From positions 682,001 to 746,000 of the forward strand of contig WIUZ02000005.1 in assembly GCA_015956445.1 (NCBI GenBank): a stretch of DNA of 64,000 nt, written 5' to 3'. Position numbers and translations under genes: made by a program. Positions 54,261 to 64,000 of this stretch are shown piece after piece. Each line of letters starts with the position of its first letter. Positions within the stretch are counted from its first letter, which is position 1. Source of the stretch: Thelephora terrestris. Its lineage: Eukaryota; Basidiomycota; Agaricomycetes; Thelephorales; Thelephoraceae. Under the pieces are notes generated by a model. The model worked only from the letters and a program-made list of their open reading frames with translations. It had not been told where the DNA came from and ran no database searches.

Positions 54261-55332
54261 TATGTTCACCATTGTACCACCACCCATTCACGCTCTGTAA
54301 GTATAGTATCATTTGCAGCCTATCTGTTCTCACAGAGCGCCATAGAATGTCTGCCAAAACTTCAGGCTATATCACGATGCATTCGATGCATGACTCTCAA
54401 CGACGCGACATCATATCATACCTTCGGGCTCGGAGCTCTCAATCCCAACCTGCAACGACTTATCACCATAAATTACATTGTTGTTTTTCCATTTTGCTTT
54501 GCAAATTTTACGCACGCAATTTTCCAATTCAGACGCATAGGGCAAGCGAAGTTTTCAAGCCATCGATAGATGAGTGAGGTGTAGATAAGGCTGATAAACT
54601 CGACGGATATTAATGAATAGATAAGGATAGAAATTACCCCAGAGTGAGTTCAAACTTGAAACAAGCACAGAAATGAGATTAGACCGGATAGTTCCTACCG
54701 CCAACTAGGGACTCACCGAGGGGCCGGAAGTGTCACCCTCTAGCATCGACCATGCGAAGCCGGAGAAAGAAAGGAGAATGGCCAAGTACACACGTTCATA
54801 CATGGAATCGAGCTGACACCAGGTTTGGGCCGCAGGCAAGGTTGTGCGTCCGGCCGAACTTGAAGGTCAAAGGGGGCCATGAGAGTTGTCGACGTTGGTC
54901 ATCTACCCAGGTGGCTCGGCGCATCGCAACTATATGCAGCACTCATTTAATTTCGCACCTTATGTGAATACTAGCACCATGGAGGAACCAGCAGGGGTGC
55001 AGCTGAGGTTTGGTAACCTGTCCAGGGTTCCAAGCGTCACCCTGATGTGTTGGTCGTTTCGGCAAGACCGCAACAGAGACACGGCGACATTCTCTCCGCG
55101 GAGATCACCACAACTGCAGGCGATGCATGAGCTGATTGATGGATACCTAGCGGTCAGCACTCGGGATGAAAACCAATGAAACGAGCGAGGCAGACGTGCC
55201 CACTATAAGGCGGATTCATCAGAGATCCGGGAAGAGCTGATTCTAGCTGATTCTGACGGTGGATTTCCCTGATGATCGCCACGTGTTCATCTCACTTTAA
55301 CGACTTGCATCGTTTAACGTCCAGAAGCAACA
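54261..55332. other. Intergenic region upstream of RET2
   Basis: 1.07 kb with A/T-richer sequence after 54450. Open frames at 54752-54967 and 54886-55179 lack family resemblance. I see no gene or repeat I can support. Confidence 0.5.
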
Positions 55333-57252
55333 ATGGTGTGCATACAAAGCCTATGGAATCTCGCGATAATAACGCAGACATTGTGCATAGGTCGTCCTCG
55401 CAGCCTCGATATGCACAAAAGGGGGAAAAGGTGACAACGCAGTCTCAAGAATCTAGCGGACCGTACACGACCGCAATGCTAATCGTCAGTCACCAGCCGT
55501 AATTTCTCGCCAATTCCGAGACATGACAAGAGCCAGGATCGAATCCCTGCTAACGTCCTTCCCAAAACTCATTCCGACGAATATACAACACACATCTGTC
55601 GAAACCGCTGAAGTTCGATACGTTTACCAGCCGCTAGAGGAACTTTACATTCTTTTGATTACGAACAAAGCGTCGAATATCCTCCAAGATATCGAAACGC
55701 TGCATTTGATTGCCCGTGTCGTATCTGACATGTGTAGAAACGCAGAAGAAAGGGAAATCCTCAAAAACGCTTTCGATCTGTTAGGCGCGTTTGATGAGAT
55801 CGTCAGCTTGGGCTACCGAGAGCCGGTGTCGTTGGTTCAGGTGCGAAATGTACTGGAAATGGAGAGTCACGAGGAGAAGATTCAAGAAATAATTGCTAGG
55901 GTGAGCAGCCCTTTTTTTCGCAGGAGAGCATCGAGGATTGCGTTGACCTTACATCCCAGAACAAAGAAGCTGAAGCCAAGGAAGAGCTCAAGCGGAGGGC
56001 CAAGCAGCTTGAAATGCAACGGCGTGAACAACAACGGCGCGCAGCTTCAGGTATGGGAGGTGGAGGCGGAAACTTTCTTGGTGGTGGTGCGACGGGGTAT
56101 GCCCCGATACCCCAACGATTTGAGGCCCCCACCCCTCAAAGAACGGTTTCTCCCCAGCCCTCATCCTCGCGCACCCCCGCCTTTAAGAGCGGCGGCATGA
56201 AGCTCGGCAGCAAAAAGACAAAACAAGCCGAGCTCCTTGACGCTTTGGGAGGCGAACTTGCCGTGGATGAACAGTCAGTCCCCACTTCACCGGTCCATGC
56301 CCCAGAACCTGCCGCCCCAGTCAAAGACTATGCCAGCAGCCTCCCTGCAGTTGCGCAGGAAAGGTAAGTCTGGATTACATCCTCCTAGCGATCTCTAACC
56401 CCCGTCCCCAGCGTGCACGTTTCCATAAAGGAAACAATTTCAGTGGATCTCATGCGCGAAGGCGGTGTAAACTCGCTAGAAGTTAAGGGTGACATGAACC
56501 TTCACGTGTCGGAAGATACCCTTGCACGCATTCGTCTCTTGGTAGCTCCTCCCCCATCTGGAGTTGGGGCCGAGGTGCAATTCAAACAGCACCCGAATGT
56601 GGTCAAATTCCAGGCCCAGAAAGAGCGCGTTGTGGTTCTCAAGGATCCTGGCCGTGGATTCCCTGTGAACCAGCCGCTTGGTGTCCTCAAGTGGAGATAC
56701 TCAGGGAAGGACGAAACTTATGTGCCACTTTCGAGTATGTTCCTCCTGTGCTTTGCTTTAACTCAACGGTGACCTGTTCCGCGCAGTCAACTGTTGGCCA
56801 TCACCATCGAATGACGGGACTTGCGAAGTCAACATCGAGTACGAGCTCGAGAACGAGACTTTGTCGCTATATGACGTTGTGATCTCCATCCCTCTGCCGT
56901 GAGTAGCTGCAAGATTGAATAACGGGAGTTTGTGACAATCATCTTTTATTTTCCCAGGGCTGGTTCGTATCCGACGGTTTCATCCCACACCGGGGAGTGG
57001 TCACTCAACCCGTCCTCGCACTCGTTGGATTGGTCAATCTCCCAGGTAAACGCGGATGATCGGTCTGGTTCATTGGAGTTTTCGATCGGCGGTGATGACG
57101 CTGGTGCTTTCTTCCCCGTCAAGGTCTCATTTGCCGCTCATGGAAGTCTTGCCGGTGTTTCTATCGCTTCAGTTGACCTGGTCGACGGCGGGGCTGTTAA
57201 GTTTTCGCAAGAGGCGATTGTGTCCATCGAGAACTACGTAGTCTCAGGCTAG
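55333..57252 (+). CDS. RET2: Coatomer (COPI) delta subunit
   Basis: Delta-COP, 526 aa, part of the COPI coat for Golgi-to-ER transport. Exons: 55333-55335 (ATG only), 55391-55430, 55497-55900, 55960-56363, 56412-56734, 56787-56898, 56958-57252. Exon 2 gives VVLAASICTKGGK, the conserved delta-COP N-terminus, joined to AVISRQFRDMTRARIESLL. The longin-like N-domain includes VRYVYQPLEELYILLITNK and FDLLGAFDEIVSLGYRE. A charged helix with a Gly-rich linker (GMGGGGGNFLGGG) follows. The mu-homology domain carries VKGDMNLHVSED, FQAQKERVVVLKDPGRGFP, LGVLKWRYSGKDE and the end VSIENYVVSG. The start codon alone must form the first coding exon: the VVLAAS exon is preceded by a splice acceptor (TAG at 55388-55390) and ATG|GTGTGC lies 55 bases upstream. 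Confidence 0.95.
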
Positions 57253-57374
57253 ATAGTCGCGGATTAGAGAACTATACAGTACATGAAGAAAGCATTTTCC
57301 AAAAACGAAACTGGTAGCCAGAACAAGAAGGAGCGCAAGTATCTCGCCTTGCATGAAATGTGGAAGATCGAAAA

Positions 57375-59220
57375 TCAAGATGTTCTCAAGTTCTGCATCG
57401 AACCCAACAAGTCTCCCGTCGAGGAGCTCCGATTCACCCCACTTCCATAGAAAGTGTGCGGTCTGCCTGGTGTTCGACGCAGGGATCCAAATTCATTTGG
57501 GGTGAGATAACTCCCTCCGGCACCCCAAGAAGGTGAGGGTGCGATCGTGGAAATTACGGGGAGCGAGTTTTGTGTGGGGATGTTCATTGTTCCGGTGCTC
57601 GAGGTACGAGCGCGGAAAGTATCGATTTCCAGGTTCCTTCCTCTGCGAGGTACCACAGGAATCGGGGGCTTCGTGTTATCTCTGTCAATCAACATCTGCA
57701 GAATCAAAAGGCAGGAGAATGCATCGTTGCCGGAGTTGTGGAAGCTCCAACGTGCATCGACTCCCAAAGAAGTTAAAGCGGCGGGAAGGGAGATTGTGGT
57801 CTTCGGAGCTCGTGGCTTTCCATAAGAGTCGACCATCGGGCCACGATGCCCGCTCGAAAATAGCTCTCTCTCGAAGGAGGCGGTGTCGATTACGTGCACA
57901 TTTGAGGGCAGCTCTATTTCGATGTCAGAATGTGGGGGACAAAAAGGTGGAAATAAAAGGCTGACTTATACCCATTTCAGCCATCCGCTTGATGACATTA
58001 TGGGCGCCATGAGCGACGATAATCAGGTCGTTGGCCCTCGTATCAGAATCTGGCGAGCCAAGACTGCTGTTGGGACGTAAGACCACGGAACTGGCTTGTC
58101 GAACGAACTGGTGTACCTGATCACCGCATGTATTACCAGCGGCAGCTTGACCTTTGGTAGCACTTGCGTGGAACCGAACTATTATGGTTCAAGACTTAGC
58201 AGCGTTTGATGAAGACAGGTGCTTACGGCGTACTGGTGAAAAACGTCAGCAACTCACCTACTCAAAGGCGGACTGCGTACCTCCCAGGGAAACGTAGGAC
58301 AATGTTTATTCTGTACATGTGTGTATTCTTGCACTACGTAGTGTCCTCGCCTGTAGAAATCCAATCAGGAAACTTGAAAGTGCCATAATCTCGAGCTGAC
58401 CCACCGATAATTTTCATTTGGATCCGGGGGCCAAATGCCGAGGCTGTTCAGAAGACGTCATTCACATGGTACGGTACGGGAGGCAGCCGAGGGCGACTGA
58501 CACATCCAAATGGCTGCATCGCACGGCGGCGTAGCCCCACTCGAGGCAAGAGGAAGTATTGCGTTCGGACCACTCGAAGCTCATCGCGAGAAAAGTCTTT
58601 TCCCTGCTGTTCCAGAGCTGCTGGATGAATTTCGGCTCTCCGGCCCTGATTCTCGTCTTGAGAGAGACCAATGCAGCACCGGAGAGGGTAGAGTGTGCTT
58701 TACGATACGTCAACATATCCGAAATTGTTCGTAGTGGTCTTGTGCTTGTCTCATATGGGGTAATTCTGAGGAAGTTATCCAATAGAGGCAGGGTCTCGCC
58801 AAAGCTTCGTACGCCATCAGACGGACCATGTTGCACTGGGATATGATACAGTACCCACCGCGTCCTGATCATCTTGATGAATGTCTGAATATGAGATTGC
58901 CTCGTAACAATGTGCGCTTTTGAGGTCCATGTATCGGTGACAACGATGACAGGCCATGAACAACTGAGGAACAAGTCGAAGGTCTCGAAGAGATGTCCCC
59001 ACGTTTTTTCATACCTGCAAAGAAAAGTTCCAGTTCGATGCAGGTTTCGGTAGCAAGATGCGTACCATAGGATATTGTGCAATTGGAAATGCGACATGTA
59101 GGCTGAATAAACCTGCATATAAGTGATAAGGACGTGGGATTTCGGTCGTTCAACACGTGGACAGACCGACTGAAGATCATATTCCCAACCTCCGGGATCG
59201 ACCAGCGTAAAGTCAGACAT
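57375..59220 (-). CDS. Gfd2/YDR514C-like exonuclease-fold protein, probably inactive
   Basis: Protein of 469 aa with a DEDDh-type (RNase H-like) fold of the fungal Gfd2/YDR514C group. Minus-strand exons: 59220-59167, 59112-59066, 59014-58502, 58443-58405, 58350-58281, 58178-58109, 58049-57972, 57913-57375. The domain starts with [20 protein letters not shown], then [70 protein letters not shown] and [18 protein letters not shown]. In homologues as I recall them the first motif is DFEW and the second HG-x-x-(S/N)-D-L. Here the first Asp is Ser (MSFEW) and the second is Val (HNVI), while the last HN...ND is kept. That predicts loss of nuclease chemistry. The C-terminus is Ser/Gly-rich. Exon joins were chosen by frame and family memory. 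The N-terminal ~170 residues are not recognised. Confidence 0.75.
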
Positions 59221-60239
<1,019 letters not shown>

Positions 60240-60435
60240 TCTACTCGCTTATGGTACTCGGTGCTTCTAGGAGCATCGTATTGTTGTGTAGTTGTTTCGC
60301 CCCAACTGGAAACGTCCAATACATCGCTTTCGTGTTTGATTTGATTGAGCGTGTGGTTTCCGTGTTCGCGCGATTGCCCGAACAATCTTTGTCTGTGACC
60401 ACATTTGACGCCACCACTCCCCAACCTCTTGCATC

Positions 60436-61217
60436 ATGGTATTCTACATGTTGCGTTCACAATTGGCTGCCTTCTTGTTGTTTCCGCTCCTTGCCTTAGC
60501 TCTCGTCAACGAACAAACAGTAATGGGTGAAGCTCAGACCGATTTATCATCCCATTCAACGCAAACCCTCGCCGATTTCCTTACGATTGAGCCCTCGGCA
60601 TCTATCTTCTACGACTACGCCAGAGGGATTGGCCTCGGCAACAGGCTCGGCGACGACTCCTCCGTGATCACACTCTTAGTTCCCATGAACAAGGCTATAA
60701 TGAAACTAGCCAAGAAACCGTGAGACCAACCTACGCTATGTCCGAAACGAGCCCCATCTTGTTGACACGTTCTGAAGGCATCAAGACAAGGTGCGAATGG
60801 ATGAAGGTGTTGTTCTTACGGAAGAGGAGATGTACAACCGGTCACAAAAAAACGTCGAGCGATGGATCGCTGCTCACATGGTCCCTGTACGTCAATCGCC
60901 CTCGATCTGTTGCCAGTTGGTTTAAACCTCGCGGACATTCAACTTTTCTTGCATGCATGCACACTAGGTCCATCCGATAGATTTTGACTCCCAGAGCTAC
61001 CCCACCCTGCTGGATGGCACTTCCGTCTCATTTGAGATCGTCAAAGGCGACCCGAACACGCCAGAATGGTCCAATGTGCTAGTAAACAAGGACATCCGCA
61101 TTGTAGGGTGCAAAGAGGTACGGATCCCCTTCCGATATTCCAGCGAGTGATTGACGTTTCGCACAGGCTAGCAATGGGATCTATTATCTCATTGATGGTG
61201 TACTTGAAACCCCTTGA
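60436..61217 (+). CDS. Secreted fasciclin (FAS1)-domain protein
   Basis: Single FAS1-domain protein of 197 aa; exons 60436-60719, 60778-60886, 60968-61117, 61167-61217. A signal peptide (SQLAAFLLFPLLALALV) precedes the domain. FAS1 traits are TLADFLTIEPSASIFYDYAR near the start, SSVITLLVPMNKAIMKLAKK (H1-like box), VERWIAAHMVP and the end GIYYLIDGVL (H2-like box). The FAS1 fold is an adhesion module in many surface proteins. There is no membrane anchor, so secretion to wall or medium is likely. A second FAS1 copy is not seen in this model. Confidence 0.85.
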
Positions 61218-61988
61218 CCTGCGCCTTGGGACCGTTTGTGGCCCTCTCTTGTACGATAATACCCCGTATTTCTCCCGCAATCGACTTCCGCGCCTTTTCT
61301 ATAACCGGGAGTTGCAGAAGAGTCCTCCGCCTCACTGCTTCCGTCGCTCTGCGGTCTGCTCTACGGGAATCCGAACATCGGGTCGACTGCCCGACCGTCC
61401 ATTCAGTGCAATGCCCCTCGCGTCAGAATTACGTGGGGTCGGGCCGACAATTCGGATCTGTTGCACTTTACGGCGTTGCCGTTTCAGGACTACTGCTACC
61501 GGCCTACCTTGGTTGAGCCTTCATCTGCAAGAATCGCGAGCTGTCGTATCTTCTCGTCAGCTGAACAACGCGGTTGTGGTGCCCATTTTATCACCTGGTC
61601 TGGGCACGGGACATCGGTCCCTGGGTTGACCACGTGCGCCAAACCTTGGGGACCGGGTCCCTCGATCTACTGATCTACAATCTTGTTGCTCAGATGAAGA
61701 CAGCCCCGATCGGACTCAATGGACGGCGCGGGAGGACGTTAAACTGGCCCCAGGTTTCTCCCGTGAGTGCGGCGCAGCCCGGGTCTTTGTGTGAAGATAC
61801 AAGGCACCTTGTATAAGTCAAGCAACACGCTCTGAGGATCGTGCTGGACGCCTTGCTGGAGACGATTCTCCATTGGGGTGGCCGCACGCGAAACGCTTCC
61901 CCAATCGACTTTCTGGTGTGGCGGCACCACTGGTGTATCACAATCGTAAACTCTCCGGTGGCATTCCGTGGGGTTTGTAAATTTGATC
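61218..61988. other. Stretch with unassigned coding-like sequence
   Basis: A plus-strand segment around 61365-61500 reads LLYGNPNIGSTARPSIQC then PRVRITWGRADNSDLLHFTA, which looks coding, but I could not connect it to a start or to neighbouring exons. Other frames here are shadows. It may belong to the candidate gene that follows. Confidence 0.3.
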
Positions 61989-62902
61989 ATGGATCGATCG
62001 TGGTATGATTGGCCCTCACCCAGATTGAAATATTTAGATCCCGAACCCTGCATGCCGGCCCAGGGATTAGACGAACGACATCGCGTCGGACGCAAGATCG
62101 TGAAATTTCTAGTTGCTTAAAACGTCGAATTCACTTGGAAACGTCGGATGGAATTGCTCGATGCGGTAAGTTTACAAAGCGAATTTTGGCGAGTTTTGAC
62201 CGCATCTTTTTTCTTCCTTTCCTCCTATGCTTTCAATGTATGCGAATTGTGTTCAGTTGGTCATGATCAGCGCTGCGGGCCGTTTCGAGGAATGCGACGT
62301 CGTAACGCGAGGGCCCATGGTGGACGAGTTGCAAGGCGCGCTCTGCTACTTACCCGACGGTGTTGCGTCGCCAATGTATATGATACCTGGCGTGGCGCCT
62401 TGGCCGGGCTCGGAGCTGTGGCGTGTGTCGCCCTATCTGTATGGTCCGCATACGTTCCGACTCTTGATGTGGTCGTTTTTGGATGACTCTTCGCTGAGAA
62501 TCAAGAGTATGAAGCCGTCCCTGAGCGCAGTAGCTCCTTCGCGATATCTCTTCATTCGCTCTCTTACTTACGAAAGCGATGGGCCTGGACCCTTGAGAAA
62601 CGCAGACGCCGCCGAGTTCATTCCACCCTGGAAGAGTTCAGTTACGACAATAGATGTTCCACTCAACCGAAAGGTAAGTTTCATTTGCTTCTCGGGCTGG
62701 CCGCTGTGTAGGGAAGGCATTTACGTTTCCGCCCACTCGACGGTGCAAATCTAACGAGAGTCCGCGGTTCAGTGCTTTTCCCTTGACTCGCGATGCTCCA
62801 CTCCCATCGTCACGCACATAGCTGTTCTTTGGGAAAGTTCAACCACCGAATACCTCCGGATTGGAACCGGTAACAAACCTCAGGAGGATCGCCGGGTTCT
62901 GA
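61989..62902 (+). CDS. Candidate multi-exon gene, unidentified
   Basis: Not recognised. A segment from the ATG at 61989 reads MDRSWYDWPSPRLKYLDPEP and RHRVGRKIVKF, coding-like to about 62100. A short piece MELLDA at 62148-62165 has a GTAAGT donor at 62166. The longest segment, 62257-62673, runs from a clean acceptor to a clean donor and reads LVMISAAGRFEECDVVTRG, ELWRVSPYLYGPHTFRLLMW and EFIPPWKSSVTTIDVPLNRK. A possible last exon is 62822-62902 (LFFGKVQPPNTSGLEP, stop). The first segments are not joined by obvious splice sites, so the model is incomplete and the start may lie upstream near 61350. Confidence 0.35.
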
Positions 62903-64000
62903 GGCGGCTGCAGGAACACCGACAATTGCAGACTCGGGGGAGAGTTTTTCCGGGTACACGCAACTCTCCCTTCCTTGCTCTTCGGACTCAGGCTCAGACG
63001 AATGCCAAACTCTGTTTCTTATCTCCAAGTACCGAAGTGGTTACAGCATCCCGGAGCACACGTACATGAAAATCAACATCAACACGGCCCGCCGCTCTCG
63101 CCCCCTTCCGCACCGGGTTGTATCTGTACGTTACGATACCGAGAGGGCCTGGAACCGCCGAAGAAGCTCCGATGCGCTGATGTTGCATCATTCTACCTTC
63201 GCTTTTGTCATTTTCCGACAACAGCAACGCAATGGCGAAAATGGCGAAACCTCCTCTGCCAACGCGGAACTGCTCGTCCGCACGCACGACGTCTCTTGAT
63301 ACTGGCACATGATGCTGCGATATACCGCGATGGTACAAAAGGAACACATGCGCGCTTGCTTGAGCTATCAAGATATCGGTGTTTTCCTCATATTGCCATC
63401 AGGTCCCACCTGCTCTCCACTAGTTGGCGATGCGGTGGCATCGACCTTTTGAGACCCCGGGGGGCCAGCACTTTTTGCGTGATGCACCAAACGCCATAAC
63501 CCCCCAGACATCCGTTATCTCATTTAAAATAGACCACGCCTCGGAGCACGTGGGGCTGTGGAATTGCTGCGTGTTGTTATGTACGAATTGCACGTCGCAG
63601 GTTGTCTGGACCGTCCTTGGAACCTAGGACACATCGCCTTCACTTTTTTTTGTGGATGGAGTAAAAGTACCGCGACGATGATAACGTACGTACGCGTACC
63701 GTCCCAACACCCTCCAACCCTCGTTCGTTCCATCGTCAAATCGTGTGGTGATGATTGTATGGCTTGGTCTCTTTCCAAGTCGCCGAAATTATGTACGGAT
63801 CCGATTGCAATTACACTGTTTTCCATCCTCCCTTCCTCCACGGAAGAGGCAGTTGTGGCCCGCACCGGCGGATGGAAGTTGCCTCCTGACGTGGAACCCT
63901 GAGATGAATACCTTCACTTTAACCTTCCCATGAGGCGTCTGAGGCTAACGAAACCACGGACTCTCTAGTCACTGGGCTAGAGGGGGACTAGGGTTTCATA
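62903..64000. other. Right-end region without a supported gene
   Basis: About 1.1 kb with short open frames only (for example 62975-63499 and 63558-63902), none with recognisable family motifs or a consistent splice pattern. A gene extending past the right edge cannot be excluded. Confidence 0.4.

Noticed and set aside
58462-59220. Possible cytochrome P450 fragment
   Set aside because: Early resemblance ([16 protein letters not shown]) was superficial. The frame ends in [12 protein letters not shown]...LEWG, which splices into the Gfd2-like exonuclease domain.

Overview
The window is nuclear DNA of a filamentous basidiomycete, most likely an Agaricomycete. The signs are dense genes on both strands, many introns of about 50-60 nt, single-copy eukaryotic housekeeping genes, a Cpk1/Fus3-type MAP kinase, and lineage-typical families (PSP1, Gfd2-like exonuclease fold, multi-cupredoxin surface proteins). 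Gene models were drawn by hand from splice signals and remembered family conservation. Every multi-exon model given as a single CDS, except the low-confidence one at 61989-62902, adds up to an open frame. No database was consulted. No transposon, viral fossil, tRNA, rRNA or CRISPR array was recognised.

Layout. 1-15.2 kb: the 3' end of MCM5, a C2H2 factor, a YFH7-like P-loop kinase divergent from a GH99-like glycosidase with a long proline-rich repeat tail, a 1.8 kb gene-free stretch with three poly-G runs, a second zinc-finger factor, and a PSP1-domain protein. 15.7-25 kb: RGP1 and two tandem flavocytochrome b2 genes. 25-32 kb: a SAP/coiled-coil protein, the MAP kinase, a two-domain cupredoxin and a small unidentified gene. 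32.5-44 kb: a CDF metal transporter, a UBE2O/BIRC6-type E2, a Ste20/GCK kinase, AP-3 delta (APL5) and an NTF2-like export factor. 44-54 kb: two head-to-tail DEAH helicases (PRP22 and a DHX29/YLR419W-like protein) and a membrane protein. 55-64 kb: COPI delta (RET2), a Gfd2-like pseudo-exonuclease, ubiquitin-eL40, a fasciclin-domain protein and an unresolved coding-like stretch.

Most genes are independent housekeeping units rather than a pathway cluster. Partial themes are membrane traffic (RGP1, APL5, RET2), RNA helicases and signalling kinases. The most unusual features are in gene architecture: about seven GC-AG intron candidates among roughly 150 introns, a 7-nt micro-exon, two genes whose first coding exon is just the ATG, and 16-, 17- and 21-nt exons. 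At protein level, the GH99-proline-repeat fusion, the tandem cytochrome b2 pair with matched exon lengths, and the exonuclease-fold protein lacking catalytic acidic residues deserve follow-up. I did not find a clearly new multi-gene system.
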